A stretch of 64,000 nucleotides of DNA from Pseudomonas sp. R84 (GCF_009834515.1 NZ_CP019426.1:4905001-4969000), one strand, 5' to 3'; positions 1 to 9,705 are shown, counted from the first letter of the stretch. The notes: generated from the letters alone by a model not told the origin. Program-made: numbers and translations.

Positions 1-1
1 G

Positions 2-181
2 TCGCTCGAACTCCTCCGGTGTCACTCCAATGGCGTCCTCCCCTACCGATTCAGCGGATCGCGTTATCACCCGGCGCATCACCTCGCAGTTCAACGCACG
101 TAATGGCACCCGCGCAGCCTCAATCAAACTGTCCTTTCCCGAACCGGACGGCCCCATCAAATAAATTAGCTTGCCACCCAT
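2..181 (-). CDS. phnN: Ribose 1,5-bisphosphate phosphokinase PhnN, N-terminal part (runs off the window)
   Basis: Only the first 60 codons are present; the gene continues beyond base 1. The translation begins MGGKLIYLMGPSGSGKDSL, a P-loop (GPSGSGKD), followed by an RRVITRSAESVGED stretch typical of PhnN. PhnN phosphorylates ribose 1,5-bisphosphate to PRPP in the C-P lyase route of phosphonate use. The start is the ATG at 181, which gives the usual PhnN N-terminus. As far as I recall, the phn cluster also lies beside amrZ in P. aeruginosa, so this is probably the edge of that cluster. Confidence 0.85.
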   Translation of the reverse strand, partial: MGGKLIYLMGPSGSGKDSLIEAARVPLRALNCEVMRRVITRSAESVGEDAIGVTPEEFER

Positions 182-571
182 CCTGAAAACGTCCTCCGGC
201 AGGTGTCTGCCACTAGTAAATCGGCAATTTGCCACTATCCTGTACAGGTAAGGAACCAGGATTTAGAACCCGCATAGGATGCACGTTCTGATGGCTTCGG
301 ACATCAATAGATGTGTATCAGGAGGCGGACCAGGTTGCGGACAGAGGCGAAGATTTCAAACCAGTCCGCATTTCTGATAATTGGTGCTGGCATTACGCCT
401 TTACCCAGCTCAATATTTGTCACAGAATTGACGCCAATGATCTGGCAATTTTGAGGCATGATGCGGGCCTCTTAACAATTCAGGTTGAACCATTTGGCGC
501 GGATGCTTGTCCTACCACACATCCTGCGGCCAATCCCGAGAACCGCTCCCCTGAACTAACCGGTTAAATAT
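182..571. other. Intergenic region between phnN and amrZ
   Basis: A 390-base region between two divergent genes. It must carry the promoters for amrZ and possibly the phn operon. I looked for the AlgU-type promoter known upstream of amrZ in P. aeruginosa (GAACTT, then TCTGA) and did not find a convincing match. An open frame at 313-567 has no good ribosome binding site or recognisable family and is not called. Confidence 0.5.
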
Positions 572-898
572 ATGCGCCCATTGAAACAGGCAATTTATTC
601 CAGCCGTACGGCTGACAAGTTCGTCGTACGTCTGCCAGACGGAATGCGGGAACGCATTGCCGAGGTGGCTCGCAATCATCATCGCAGCATGAACTCCGAA
701 ATCATTGCGCGCCTTGAGCAGAGTCTTATTCAGGAAGGTGCGCTGGGCGAAGAGCTGAGCATGCGCCTGGATAGCCCGGAGCTGTCGTTGCATGAGCGTG
801 AGCTGTTGCAGCGTTTCCGCCAGCTGTCTCACCGTCAGCAGAATGCCTTGGTGTCCTTGATTGCCCACGACGCAGAAATGGCAGCAGACGCGTCCTGA
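572..898 (+). CDS. amrZ: Ribbon-helix-helix regulator AmrZ (alginate and motility regulator Z)
   Basis: The 108-residue protein is nearly identical along its length to Pseudomonas AmrZ. It has an N-terminal MRPLKQA arm, the ribbon strand [11 protein letters not shown] (about residues 15-25) whose side chains enter the DNA major groove, the Arc-type helices ([13 protein letters not shown]), and a C-terminal tetramerisation segment with [20 protein letters not shown]. In Pseudomonas AmrZ controls alginate and other exopolysaccharides, twitching and flagellar genes and cyclic-di-GMP enzymes. The Shine-Dalgarno sequence is weak, but the MRPLKQA start is the conserved one. A strong hairpin terminator follows 18 bases after the stop. 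Confidence 0.95.
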   Translation: MRPLKQAIYSSRTADKFVVRLPDGMRERIAEVARNHHRSMNSEIIARLEQSLIQEGALGEELSMRLDSPELSLHERELLQRFRQLSHRQQNALVSLIAHDAEMAADAS

Positions 899-916
899 GC
901 CATACCGAACATCTCA

Positions 917-943
917 AGCCAGCTTAATTGCTGGCTTTTTTTT
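917..943 (+). terminator. Rho-independent terminator of amrZ
   Basis: A seven-base-pair stem AGCCAGC/GCTGGCT with a six-base loop, followed by a run of T. Confidence 0.85.
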
Positions 944-970
944 GCGCGAAATTTGAGTTTTTGCAGACAC

Positions 971-996
971 AAAAAAGCCCGCCAATTTGGCGGGCT
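971..996 (-). terminator. Rho-independent terminator of mgtE
   Basis: Read on the minus strand, an AGCCCGCCAA/TTGGCGGGCT stem followed by TTTTTT, starting 17 bases beyond the mgtE stop. Confidence 0.85.
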
Positions 997-1012
997 GTTT
1001 CGAAGCAGCAAT

Positions 1013-2455
1013 TTAGAGCAGGAAGATTGTCGCCAACCCCAGGAAAATGAAGAAGCCACCGCTGTCGGTCATCGCGGTAATCATCACACTCGCGCCCATC
1101 GCCGGGTCGCGCCCCATTTTCGCCAGGGTCATCGGGATCAATACCCCCATCAGGGCGGCCAGCAGCAGGTTGAGCGTCATTGCCGCGGTCATTACCACGC
1201 CCAACGACCAACTGCCATAGAGCAGGTAGGCAACCACTCCGATCACACCACCCCAAACCAAACCATTGATCAAGCCTACCGCCAGCTCCTTGCGCATCAG
1301 TCGCGAAGTGTTGCCGGTGCTCACCTGGTCCAGCGCCATCGCGCGAACGATCATGGTGATCGTCTGATTGCCGGAGTTACCCCCAATACCCGCCACAATC
1401 GGCATCAGCGCCGCGAGCGCTACCAGCTTCTCGATCGAACCTTCGAACAAGCCGATCACACGGGATGCGATGAACGCGGTAATCAGGTTGATCGCCAGCC
1501 AGGCCCAACGGTTGCGCAGTGACTTCCAGACGGAAGCAAAAATGTCTTCCTCTTCACGCAGACCGGCCATGTTGAGAACTTCGCTTTCGCTCTCCTCACG
1601 AATCAGGTCGACCATTTCGTCAATGGTCAGACGGCCGATCAGCTTGCCGTTCTTGTCGACCACCGGGGCCGAGATCAAGTCATAACGCTCGAACGCCTGC
1701 GCAGCGTCGTAAGCGTCTTCGTCCGGGTGAAAACTCACCGGATCGCTGGCCATTACTTCGGCAACCTGCTTGTCCGGGTCATTGACCAGCAGACGCTTGA
1801 TCGGCAGCACACCCTTGAGCACACCATCGTAATCAACCACAAACAGTTTGTCGGTATGACCAGGAAGCTCTTTGAGACGACGCAAATAGCGCAGAACCAC
1901 TTCGAGACTGACATCCTCGCGGATAGTCACCATCTCGAAGTCCATCAGCGCACCAACCTGCTCCTCGTCGTATGACAGAGCCGAACGCACACGCTCGCGC
2001 TGTTGGTTATCCAGACTCTCCATCAGCTCATGGACGACGTCTCGCGGCAGCTCGGAAGCCAGGTCAGCAAGTTCGTCGGCGTCCATGTCCTTGGCCGCAG
2101 CCAGGAGCTCGTGATCGTCCATGTCGGCGATCAGCGTTTCACGAACGGAGTCGGATACTTCGAGAAGAATGTCGCCGTCGCGATCGGCCTTCACCAATTG
2201 CCAGAGCGTCAGACGATCGTCCAGCGGCAAGGCTTCAAGGATGTAGGCGACGTCGGCAGAGTGCAGATCATCGAGCTTGCGTTGCAGTTCGACGAGATTT
2301 TGTCGATGAACCAGGTTTTCGACGCGATCGTGATGCGCGCCTTCCTGGCGATGAGTCAGGTCTTCGATGACGCGCTGACGCTGCAGCAACTCGACAACCT
2401 GAGCCAAGCGATCCTGCAGGCTTTCTTGTGTTTTCTTTACTTCGATTTCAGACAT
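1013..2455 (-). CDS. mgtE: Magnesium transporter MgtE
   Basis: A 480-residue MgtE-family channel for Mg2+ (and Co2+) in the inner membrane. Order: an N-terminal helical domain with LVELQRKLDDLHSADVAYIL, two CBS domains (roughly residues 130-255, containing MASDPVSFHPDEDAYDAAQ), then five hydrophobic segments. The diagnostic GIGGNSGNQTITMIVRAMA motif lies in the membrane part. In the family the N and CBS domains bind Mg2+ and close the pore when Mg2+ is plentiful. I chose ATG 2455 (MSEIEVKK) because GGAG lies about ten bases before it; an upstream in-frame ATG at 2485 has no such site. Confidence 0.95.
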   Translation of the reverse strand: MSEIEVKKTQESLQDRLAQVVELLQRQRVIEDLTHRQEGAHHDRVENLVHRQNLVELQRKLDDLHSADVAYILEALPLDDRLTLWQLVKADRDGDILLEVSDSVRETLIADMDDHELLAAAKDMDADELADLASELPRDVVHELMESLDNQQRERVRSALSYDEEQVGALMDFEMVTIREDVSLEVVLRYLRRLKELPGHTDKLFVVDYDGVLKGVLPIKRLLVNDPDKQVAEVMASDPVSFHPDEDAYDAAQAFERYDLISAPVVDKNGKLIGRLTIDEMVDLIREESESEVLNMAGLREEEDIFASVWKSLRNRWAWLAINLITAFIASRVIGLFEGSIEKLVALAALMPIVAGIGGNSGNQTITMIVRAMALDQVSTGNTSRLMRKELAVGLINGLVWGGVIGVVAYLLYGSWSLGVVMTAAMTLNLLLAALMGVLIPMTLAKMGRDPAMGASVMITAMTDSGGFFIFLGLATIFLL

Positions 2456-2776
2456 AGGCGAACTCCACTCCCAGCAGCGGGGCACGCCGGAAGGATCAAT
2501 CAGTCAATTCATGATTGGTAAAGCGGTTTACTGAGTAACTACTGGGTAAGTCCATGGAGGTTTTCCATAAGCCCCGGCGGGGCTGACGGGCGCAATGATA
2601 CACCGCCTGACGGTTTTAAACGTTAAAAAATCACGGTCGAAACAAGCGCTTGCGAAACAAACCTGAGCACTGTCCTGATCCCTGCACATGCGACGACTTA
2701 TCCTGAAAAGAAAACACACCAGCGCTGAAAAATGTAGCGACTACCCTTTAGCGTAGATCGTCATGGAGGACGTCGA
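2456..2776. other. Divergent intergenic region with a perfect 15-base palindrome
   Basis: This 321-base gap between mgtE (leftward) and a small exported-protein gene (rightward) contains the perfect palindrome AGCCCCGGCGGGGCT at 2570-2584, about 115 bases upstream of the mgtE start. It could be a leader hairpin or an operator. I cannot fold it into a known Mg2+ riboswitch (M-box). No gene is seen. Confidence 0.4.
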
Positions 2777-3295
2777 ATGCCACTGAAAACATCTCACCTT
2801 GTACTTGCCAGCCTACTCTGCCTGCCACCCAACGGGGCTGCCCTCACCCTCCATCGCTGCGAAGCCGCTGACGGCAGCATCACGTTCACCTCGATGAGCT
2901 GTGCGCAAGGTGAACGGCGCTTCGCACAGGAAGTCCACCCCTACTCGCCCGGATCTGTTGTGGCCGTAATGCCAGAGCACAAACATGAAGAAACATCTGG
3001 CATGACAACGCGAAATAGAGAACCAGGCATTGTTGGCCACATTGAAGACCGATGCGGAAACCTGATCGACGCGAGACAACGTCGCGCAGCGATCATCAAT
3101 CGACGCGTGATTGCGGGCATGAGCCAGCAAGACGTCGAAAGCGCACTAGGCAAACCGGACAAGGTGAATATTCGAACATCGACGACGAGCTATCGATACG
3201 ACCTCAAGCGAGGCCGTAGTGCTCACATAGATTTTGACGAGAGGGGATGCGTGAAGGCAAAAGCCAAATCCCGGACAGCAAAAAGCCCGCGATAA
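2777..3295 (+). CDS. Exported DUF4124-like protein with an SmpA/OmlA-like C-terminal part
   Basis: A 172-residue protein with a short signal peptide (HLVLASLLCLPPNGAALT). Residues about 24-45 (LHRCEAADGSITFTSMSC) resemble a DUF4124 domain. The C-terminal part (VIAGMSQQDVESALGKPDKVN) has the GM...V...LGKP pattern of small SmpA/OmlA-type envelope proteins. GGAGG eight bases before the ATG supports the start. The stop codon lies inside the terminator hairpin, so translation termination and transcription end overlap. The function is unknown; a periplasmic location is inferred. Confidence 0.7.
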   Translation: MPLKTSHLVLASLLCLPPNGAALTLHRCEAADGSITFTSMSCAQGERRFAQEVHPYSPGSVVAVMPEHKHEETSGMTTRNREPGIVGHIEDRCGNLIDARQRRAAIINRRVIAGMSQQDVESALGKPDKVNIRTSTTSYRYDLKRGRSAHIDFDERGCVKAKAKSRTAKSPR

Positions 3296-3307
3296 ACGCG
3301 GGCTTTT
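3281..3307 (+). terminator. Hairpin terminator overlapping the end of the preceding gene
   Basis: AAAAGCCCGCG/CGCGGGCTTTT stem with an ATAAA loop that contains the upstream gene's TAA. It is symmetrical and may also stop leftward transcription leaving the tRNA cluster. Confidence 0.8.
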
Positions 3308-3314
3308 CGGTATA

Positions 3315-3391
3315 TGGTGCACTCGACAGGATTCGAACCTGTGACCGCTCGGTTCGTAGCCGAGTACTCTATCCAGCTGAGCTACGAGTGC
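3315..3391 (-). tRNA. tRNA-Arg(ACG), copy 1
   Basis: A 77-base tRNA on the minus strand with encoded CCA. The acceptor is GCACTCG/CGAGTGC, the anticodon arm CTCGG-CTACGAA-CCGAG (anticodon ACG) and the T-arm holds GGTTCGAATCC. It is the last of three identical genes in the direction of transcription. Confidence 0.97.
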
Positions 3392-3463
3392 AATTTGTGT
3401 TTTTAGTCCAGACCACAACTGGATGAAGCCAAGTTATCTGCATTGCTGCAACTAACTCTTAAA

Positions 3464-3540
3464 TGGTGCACTCGACAGGATTCGAACCTGTGACCGCTCG
3501 GTTCGTAGCCGAGTACTCTATCCAGCTGAGCTACGAGTGC
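3464..3540 (-). tRNA. tRNA-Arg(ACG), copy 2
   Basis: Same sequence as the neighbouring copies. The spacers on both sides (72 and 71 bases) are near-identical, showing tandem duplication of a unit of about 148 bases. Confidence 0.97.
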
Positions 3541-3611
3541 ATTTGTGTTTTTAGACCAGATCACATCTGGTTGAAGCCGAGCTATTTACATTGCTGTAAC
3601 TAACTCTTAAA

Positions 3612-3688
3612 TGGTGCACTCGACAGGATTCGAACCTGTGACCGCTCGGTTCGTAGCCGAGTACTCTATCCAGCTGAGCTACGAGTGC
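3612..3688 (-). tRNA. tRNA-Arg(ACG), copy 3
   Basis: First copy in the direction of transcription, identical to the other two, with encoded CCA. Confidence 0.97.
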
Positions 3689-3795
3689 ATTTGTTGCGCC
3701 GCATTATAGCCCGTCTAATCTCTATTCCAACCACTTTTTCTATTAATTTCAACAACTTACAGAAAAAGCCAGATTACGACGTACTAAGCAAATAA

Positions 3796-3886
3796 TGGCG
3801 GAGAACGGGGGATTCGAACCCCCGACACCCTTTTGAGGTGTACTCCCTTAGCAGGGGAGCGCCTTCGGCCACTCGGCCAGCTCTCC
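3796..3886 (-). tRNA. tRNA-Ser(GCT)
   Basis: A 91-base class II tRNA on the minus strand. The acceptor is GGAGAGC, the anticodon arm CTCCC-CTGCTAA-GGGAG (anticodon GCT), with a long variable arm TACACCTCAAAAGGGTGT and encoded CCA. It sits directly downstream of rsmA, as I recall for P. aeruginosa. Confidence 0.97.
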
Positions 3887-3948
3887 GCAACACGGGGCGT
3901 ATCTTAACCAACCTTTTCCCCGTTTGCAAACATAAAAATCGATAAAAA

Positions 3949-4137
3949 TTAATGGCTTGGTTCTTCGTCCTTCTCTTTCTTTATACGCAGGTAAATTTCC
4001 TCACGGTGCACAGCAACCTCTTTCGGGGCGTTGACGCCGATACGCACTTGATTTCCTTTAACGCCGAGCACGGTCACGGTGATTTCGCCATCACCGATAA
4101 TCAGGCTTTCTGCGCACCGACGAGTCAGAATCAGCAT
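3949..4137 (-). CDS. rsmA: Carbon storage regulator RsmA/CsrA
   Basis: A 62-residue CsrA-family RNA-binding protein. It has the core [34 protein letters not shown] and [12 protein letters not shown] with the conserved RNA-contacting residues L4 and R44. It binds GGA motifs in mRNA leaders and is titrated by RsmX/Y/Z small RNAs under GacS/GacA. The start at 4137 is supported by AAGGAG seven bases upstream. It lies between lysC and tRNA-Ser. Confidence 0.97.
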   Translation of the reverse strand: MLILTRRCAESLIIGDGEITVTVLGVKGNQVRIGVNAPKEVAVHREEIYLRIKKEKDEEPSH

Positions 4138-4280
4138 ACCTTTCTCCTTACGCAATTCAGTTCAGGGACAACAGTCTGCAAAAAAAAGGCACCCGACCTA
4201 CAACCGGAGCGATCGTAGCCCTACATGCCTGAGTATTGACCAGCGCGGGCAAAAGAACAGTTCAGGGCCCGCGCCATTCA

Positions 4281-4312
4281 AAAAATAAAGGGCGCGGTCA
4301 GACCGCGCCCTT
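4281..4312 (-). terminator. Rho-independent terminator of lysC
   Basis: Minus-strand stem AAGGGCGCGGTC/GACCGCGCCCTT followed by TTATTTTTT, 13 bases beyond the lysC stop. Confidence 0.85.
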
Positions 4313-4324
4313 CAAGAAACGGAA

Positions 4325-4819
4325 TTACTCGCCTTGACGGGCCGGCGCATCCAGTTCGAAAGCCGTGTGCAGGGCGCGCACGGCGAGTTCCAGGTACTTC
4401 TCTTCAATCACTACGGAAACCTTGATTTCCGAAGTAGAGATCATCTGGATGTTGATGCTTTCTTTTGCCAGCGATTCGAACATGCGGCTGGCCACACCGG
4501 CGTGGGAACGCATGCCGACGCCAACGATCGAGACCTTGGCAATCTTGGTATCGCCAACCACTTCACGGGCACCGATCTCACGAGCGGTGTTTTCCAGCAC
4601 GGTCTGTGCGGCCTGGTAGTCGTTGCGGTGAACGGTGAAGGTGAAGTCGGTGGTGTTATCGTGCGCAACGTTCTGCACGATCATGTCGACTTCGATGTTC
4701 GCGGCACTGATCGGGCCGAGAATCTTGAACGCCACGCCCGGGGTGTCTGGCACGCCACGGATGGTCAGCTTGGCTTCATCGCGGTTGAAAGCGATGCCGG
4801 AAATGATCGGCTGTTCCAT
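4325..4819 (-). other. Possible internal translation unit: LysC beta subunit
   Basis: The in-frame ATG at 4819 (MEQPIISGIAF) is preceded by AGAGGAAACC, a good ribosome binding site at normal spacing. The product would be the two ACT domains alone. Alpha/beta aspartokinases made from nested frames are known in Corynebacterium and Bacillus; production here is inferred. Confidence 0.45.
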
Positions 4820-5566
4820 GGTTTCCTCTTCATCAATAGTAATGAGGGTGCCCGGACCCTCCTTGAAGCTGTGCAGTACGCGCAGCGGAACGTTGTACTT
4901 GCCGGCGAATTCCACCGCACGGATCTGCAACACCTTGGAACCGAGGCTGGCCATTTCCAGCATCTCTTCAAAGGTAATCTTGTCCAGGCGCTGAGCGACC
5001 GGCACCACACGCGGATCGGTGGTGTAGACACCATCGACGTCGGTGTAGATCTGGCACTCGTCAGCCTTCAACGCAGCAGCCAGTGCCACACCGGTAGTGT
5101 CGGAACCGCCACGACCGAGGGTGGTGATATTGCCGTGCTCGTCGACGCCCTGGAAACCGGCGACAACCACCACGCGCCCCGCTTTCAGATCACCACGAAT
5201 CTTCTGGTCATCAATCTGCAAGATACGCGCTTTATTGTGCGCACTGTCGGTCAGGATCCGCACCTGATTACCGGTGTACGACACCGCCGGCACACCGCGC
5301 TTGATCAGCGCCATGGCCAACAGGGCGATCGTCACCTGCTCACCGGTGGAAACGATCACGTCCAGTTCACGCGGAACCGGTTGAGTGTCGCCACTGATTT
5401 GCTTGGCCAGATCGATCAGACGGTTGGTTTCGCCGCTCATTGCAGACAGCACAACCACCAGGTCATCGCCGGCATCGCGGAATTTCTTAACCTTGTCGGC
5501 GACCTGCTCGATTCTCTCGACAGTACCGACCGAGGTGCCTCCAAATTTCTGTACGATCAAAGCCAT
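4325..5566 (-). CDS. lysC: Aspartokinase LysC
   Basis: A 413-residue aspartate kinase, the first step from aspartate to lysine, threonine and methionine. It starts MALIVQKFGGTSVG (KFGGTS motif) and contains the catalytic-domain stretch LGRGGSDTTGVALAA. Two ACT domains follow (from about residue 265, with IRGVPDTPGVAFKI and SIVGVGMRSHAGVASRMF), the site of feedback inhibition. ATG 5566 gives the canonical N-terminus. An internal ATG at 4819 has its own GAGGA and would give a free regulatory (beta) chain of 164 residues, as known for aspartokinases in several bacteria. Confidence 0.96.
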   Translation of the reverse strand: MALIVQKFGGTSVGTVERIEQVADKVKKFRDAGDDLVVVLSAMSGETNRLIDLAKQISGDTQPVPRELDVIVSTGEQVTIALLAMALIKRGVPAVSYTGNQVRILTDSAHNKARILQIDDQKIRGDLKAGRVVVVAGFQGVDEHGNITTLGRGGSDTTGVALAAALKADECQIYTDVDGVYTTDPRVVPVAQRLDKITFEEMLEMASLGSKVLQIRAVEFAGKYNVPLRVLHSFKEGPGTLITIDEEETMEQPIISGIAFNRDEAKLTIRGVPDTPGVAFKILGPISAANIEVDMIVQNVAHDNTTDFTFTVHRNDYQAAQTVLENTAREIGAREVVGDTKIAKVSIVGVGMRSHAGVASRMFESLAKESINIQMISTSEIKVSVVIEEKYLELAVRALHTAFELDAPARQGE

Positions 5567-5656
5567 TTCAAAGCCGCCTCTGCCCATGAAGGGCGCCCAA
5601 TAATTACTCGAACAGCCGCGCGGCCCGCCACTAGACTGCGGGCCGCACGGACTGTC

Positions 5657-8275
5657 TTATAAACCCTGCTCGACGAATGGAACGGTCAGCGCCAATGCGC
5701 CATCCAGTGCGCCGGCGTCAATACCGCCGCCCTGCGCCATGTCCGGACGACCACCGCCCTTCCCGCCCACTGCCGCAGCAGCCTGCTTCATCAAATCACC
5801 GGCTTTGAGTTGGCCAGTCAGGTCCTTGGTTACGCCTGCAACCAGTACGACCTTTTCCTCATGGACACTGCCGAGCAGGATCACTGCGCGGCCGAGTTTG
5901 TTTTTCAGTTGATCAACCAGCGCCAGCAGCGCCTTGGCGTCCTGACCATCCAGACGTGCGGCCAAGACCTTCACGCCTTTGACGTCCAGCGCAGAGGACG
6001 ACAGATCGTCACCCGCAGCACTGGCAGCCTTGGCTTGCAACTGCTCGAGTTGCTTCTCCAGTTGGCGGTTGCGCTCCAGCACAGCCGACAGCTTGTCGAT
6101 CAGGTTGTCGCGGCTGCCCTTGACCAGGCTGGCCGCTTCCTTGAGTTGTTCTTCTGCCGCGTTCAAGTAGGCCAGTGCCGCAGCACCAGTGACTGCCTCG
6201 ATACGACGCACGCCCGAAGCCACACCGCCTTCACTGATGATTTTCAGCAGGCCGATGTCGCCGGTACGGTTGGCGTGGATACCGCCGCACAGCTCGACGG
6301 AGAAATCACCACCCATGCTCAGCACGCGCACATTGTCGCCGTACTTCTCGCCGAACAGCGCCATCGCGCCTTTGTTCTTCGCGGTTTCGATGTCGGTTTC
6401 TTCGGTTTCAACCGCGGAGTTCTTGCGAATCTCAGCGTTGACGATGTCTTCCAGCGCCTTGATCTGCTCAGGCTTGATCGCTTCAAAGTGGCTGAAGTCG
6501 AAGCGCAGACGCTGGCTATCCACCAACGAACCTTTCTGCTGAACGTGCTCACCCAGTACCTGGCGCAGTGCCGCGTGCAGCAAGTGCGTGGCCGAGTGGT
6601 TCAGCGAAGTCGCGTGACGCACCTCGGCATCGACGTGGGTTTCCACTGGCGCGCCGATGGTCAGGCTGCCCGAATCCAGCACACCGTGATGCAGGAAGGC
6701 GCCGCCGGTTTTGGTGGTATCGCGCACGTCGAAACGGCTGCTGCCGGCCTGCAGATAACCGCAGTCGCCGATCTGGCCGCCGGATTCAGCGTAGAACGGC
6801 GTCTGGTTCAGAACGATCACCGCCTCTTCGCCTTCATTCAAGACGTCGACCGACTGGCCATCTTTATAGATAGCGACGATTTTTGCCGAACCGCTGGTGT
6901 CTTTGTAGCCGGTGAATTCGGTGGCCACATCAACCTTGACCAAGGTGTTGTAGTCCAGACCGAAGGAGCTGGCCGAACGTGCACGAACACGTTGGGCTTC
7001 CATCTCACGCTCGAAACCGGCTTCGTCGACCGTCAGGCTGCGCTCGCGGGCGATATCGGCGGTCAGGTCCATCGGGAAACCGTAGGTGTCGTAGAGTTTG
7101 AACACCACGTCGCCCGGCACCACGGTGCCTTTGAGTTCCAGCAGGTCCTGCTCGAGGATTTTCAGGCCGTGCTCCAGAGTCTTGGAGAATTGCTCTTCTT
7201 CAGCCTTGAGCACGCGTTCGATGTTGCTCTGCTGCTTCTTCAGTTCCGGGAAGGCTTCGCCCATCTCGGCAACCAGTGCAGCAACGATCTTGTAGAAGAA
7301 GCTGCCGGTAGCGCCCAGCTTGTTACCGTGACGGCAGGCGCGACGGATGATCCGGCGCAGCACATAGCCGCGACCTTCGTTGGACGGCAGCACGCCGTCG
7401 GCGATCAGGAAACCGCACGAACGGATGTGGTCAGACACGACTTTCAGCGAAGACTGGTCGCCGTTTTCGCAACCGATGGCTTCAGCCGAGGCTTTCAGCA
7501 GGTTCTTGAACAGGTCGATGTCGTAGTTGGAATTGACGTGCTGCATCACCGCGCTGATCCGCTCCAGGCCCATGCCGGTGTCGACCGACGGCGCTGGCAA
7601 CGGATGCAACACGCCATCGGCGGTGCGGTTGAACTGCATGAAGACGTTGTTCCATATCTCGATGTAACGGTCGCCATCTTCTTCCGGCGAGCCCGGTGGG
7701 CCGCCCCAGATGTGGTCGCCGTGATCGTAGAAAATCTCGGTGCAAGGACCGCACGGGCCGGTATCGCCCATGGTCCAGAAGTTGTCGGAGGCGTATGGCG
7801 CACCTTTGTTGTCGCCGATGCGGATCATGCGCTCGACCGGTACACCGATTTCTTTGGTCCAGATGTCATACGCTTCGTCATCCGAGGCGTAGACGGTGAC
7901 CCAGAGTTTTTCCTTCGGCAGTTGCAGAACGCCGGTCAGGAAGGTCCACGCGTAAGTAATCGCGTCCTTCTTGAAATAGTCACCGAAGCTGAAGTTACCG
8001 AGCATTTCGAAGAACGTGTGGTGACGAGCGGTATAACCGACGTTTTCCAGGTCGCTGTTCTTGCCACCGGCACGCACGCATTTCTGGCTGCTGGTTGCAC
8101 GGGTGTACGCACGTTTTTCCTGGCCCAGGAAGCAGTCCTTGAACTGGTTCATCCCCGCGTTAGTGAACAGCAGGGTTGGGTCGTTGCCCGGAATCAAAGA
8201 GCTGGAGGCTACACGGGTGTGGCCTTGCTCTTCGAAGAAGCGAAGGAAGGCTTCACGGATTTCTGCGCTTTTCAT
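5657..8275 (-). CDS. alaS: Alanyl-tRNA synthetase
   Basis: An 872-residue AlaRS, full length for the family. The N-terminal class II catalytic core has [16 protein letters not shown] (motif 2 region). The editing domain carries [11 protein letters not shown] (HxxxH) and [13 protein letters not shown], zinc-binding residues for removing mischarged serine and glycine. A coiled-coil and C-Ala domain close the protein. Start 8275 ([14 protein letters not shown]) is the conserved N-terminus with GGAAG upstream. It precedes lysC, with a gap of 90 bases. Confidence 0.97.
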   Translation of the reverse strand: MKSAEIREAFLRFFEEQGHTRVASSSLIPGNDPTLLFTNAGMNQFKDCFLGQEKRAYTRATSSQKCVRAGGKNSDLENVGYTARHHTFFEMLGNFSFGDYFKKDAITYAWTFLTGVLQLPKEKLWVTVYASDDEAYDIWTKEIGVPVERMIRIGDNKGAPYASDNFWTMGDTGPCGPCTEIFYDHGDHIWGGPPGSPEEDGDRYIEIWNNVFMQFNRTADGVLHPLPAPSVDTGMGLERISAVMQHVNSNYDIDLFKNLLKASAEAIGCENGDQSSLKVVSDHIRSCGFLIADGVLPSNEGRGYVLRRIIRRACRHGNKLGATGSFFYKIVAALVAEMGEAFPELKKQQSNIERVLKAEEEQFSKTLEHGLKILEQDLLELKGTVVPGDVVFKLYDTYGFPMDLTADIARERSLTVDEAGFEREMEAQRVRARSASSFGLDYNTLVKVDVATEFTGYKDTSGSAKIVAIYKDGQSVDVLNEGEEAVIVLNQTPFYAESGGQIGDCGYLQAGSSRFDVRDTTKTGGAFLHHGVLDSGSLTIGAPVETHVDAEVRHATSLNHSATHLLHAALRQVLGEHVQQKGSLVDSQRLRFDFSHFEAIKPEQIKALEDIVNAEIRKNSAVETEETDIETAKNKGAMALFGEKYGDNVRVLSMGGDFSVELCGGIHANRTGDIGLLKIISEGGVASGVRRIEAVTGAAALAYLNAAEEQLKEAASLVKGSRDNLIDKLSAVLERNRQLEKQLEQLQAKAASAAGDDLSSSALDVKGVKVLAARLDGQDAKALLALVDQLKNKLGRAVILLGSVHEEKVVLVAGVTKDLTGQLKAGDLMKQAAAAVGGKGGGRPDMAQGGGIDAGALDGALALTVPFVEQGL

Positions 8276-8421
8276 TAGGTTCTTCCACGGAGGCTGCGGC
8301 CAAAGGCCTGTTCGAAACGTCAACAGACGAAGCGACGGCAAAGGGCCGCATTATATCGGCCCTGCGCGCGGGGTACAGCGTGTTTATACGATAGAAACGG
8401 TCAATTGGACGGCTAACGCTG

Positions 8422-9426
8422 TCACTTGCGCGAAAACTCGACGAATGTCGCGATCACTTGCTCGATTTGCGAGCGATTGACGTTCATGTGCGTGACCATG
8501 CGCAGACGCGCGGCGGCGCTCAATTTGATCCCGCGTTCGGCGGCAAACGCCTTGATCGCTTCGGCTTTGTCGCCCATTTGCACATAAACCATGTTGGTTT
8601 GCACGGGTTCGACGATGAAACCTGCTTCACGCAGACCTTCGGCGAGCAATAGCGCATTGGCGTGATCGTCTGCCAGACGCTCAACGTTGTGATCCAGCGC
8701 ATAAAGCCCCGCCGCCGCCAACAGCCCGGCCTGACGCATGCCACCACCGACCATTTTGCGCAGACGGCGAGCCTTGCCGATCAGTTGCTCAGAACCACAC
8801 AACACCGAGCCAACCGGCGCGCCAAGACCTTTGGACAGGCACACCGATACCGAATCAAAGTACTGAGTGATTTCCCGCGCATCGACACCCAACTTGACCG
8901 CCGCGTTGTACAGGCGCGCGCCGTCGAGGTGCAGTTGCAAGCCATTGTCTTGAGTGAAGCGGCGCGCCCGGGCCAGATATTCCAGCGGCAGGACTTTGCC
9001 CTGCATGGTGTTTTCCAGCGCCAGCAGACGGGTTCGGGCGAAGTGAAAGTCATCAGGCTTGATCGCTGCGGCGACCTGATCCAGATCCAGCGAGCCGTCA
9101 GCCTGAACTTCCAGCGGCTGCGGCTGGATCGAACCGAGCACTGCCGCGCCACCGCCCTCGTACTTGTAGGTATGCGCCTGCTGACCCACGACGTATTCGT
9201 CGCCGCGCTCGCAGTGCGCCATCAACCCCAGCAGGTTGCTCATGGTGCCGGTCGGCACGAACAGCGCGGTGGCAAAGCCCAGACGTTTGGCCAGTTCGGC
9301 TTCCAGACGATTGACCGTCGGATCTTCGCCGTACACATCGTCACCGGTGTCCGCAGCGGTCATCGCGTCGAGCATGGCGGGAGTCGGTTGGGTGACGGTG
9401 TCGCTGCGAAGATCGATAACGCTCAT
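8422..9426 (-). CDS. ltaE: Low-specificity L-threonine aldolase
   Basis: A 334-residue PLP enzyme (fold type I) cleaving L-threonine or L-allo-threonine to glycine and acetaldehyde. It starts with the family signature [15 protein letters not shown], has the substrate/PLP region [13 protein letters not shown], and the PLP lysine in [16 protein letters not shown]. Length matches the family. It is transcribed toward alaS but separated from it by 146 bases; an independent promoter is likely. Confidence 0.93.
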   Translation of the reverse strand: MSVIDLRSDTVTQPTPAMLDAMTAADTGDDVYGEDPTVNRLEAELAKRLGFATALFVPTGTMSNLLGLMAHCERGDEYVVGQQAHTYKYEGGGAAVLGSIQPQPLEVQADGSLDLDQVAAAIKPDDFHFARTRLLALENTMQGKVLPLEYLARARRFTQDNGLQLHLDGARLYNAAVKLGVDAREITQYFDSVSVCLSKGLGAPVGSVLCGSEQLIGKARRLRKMVGGGMRQAGLLAAAGLYALDHNVERLADDHANALLLAEGLREAGFIVEPVQTNMVYVQMGDKAEAIKAFAAERGIKLSAAARLRMVTHMNVNRSQIEQVIATFVEFSRK

Positions 9427-9551
9427 GAACCTGGCCTCTAATCAGCAGGGGAAATCCCTTTACGAAGTGGAATTACTGCGGGCATCGCGTGGATTAATCA
9501 ACCCTTGAGCGCGAAAAGGTCAGGTTACTTCTTGAGAACACACCATCCATA

Positions 9552-9638
9552 TGGGAGCGAGCCTGCTCGCGAAAGCAGTCTGTCAGTGACACATCTGCTG
9601 ACTGACACACTGCTTTCGCGAGCAGGCTCGCTCCCACA
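9552..9638. repeat. REP pair (inverted, gcgagcaggctcgctccca type)
   Basis: Two REP sequences in inverted orientation joined by a spacer of about 35 bases, whose ends (gaaagcagt / actgctttc) also pair. It lies between the divergent ltaE and ribH leaders. Confidence 0.9.
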
Positions 9639-9705
9639 GGTTCTGTGCAGGGCCGGAAAATATGTGTTAAAAACGCTGCGCCGCCCGAGAAAGGGCGGCA
9701 AAAAC

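Noticed and set aside
313..567. Possible 84-codon gene upstream of amrZ
   Set aside because: No ribosome binding site, no family recognised, and it fills the amrZ promoter region.
5810..8278. A long open frame on the plus strand opposite alaS
   Set aside because: It is a shadow of the high-GC alaS gene: no ribosome binding site, odd composition (many His, Gln, Arg), and no family match, while the opposite strand is an obvious AlaRS.
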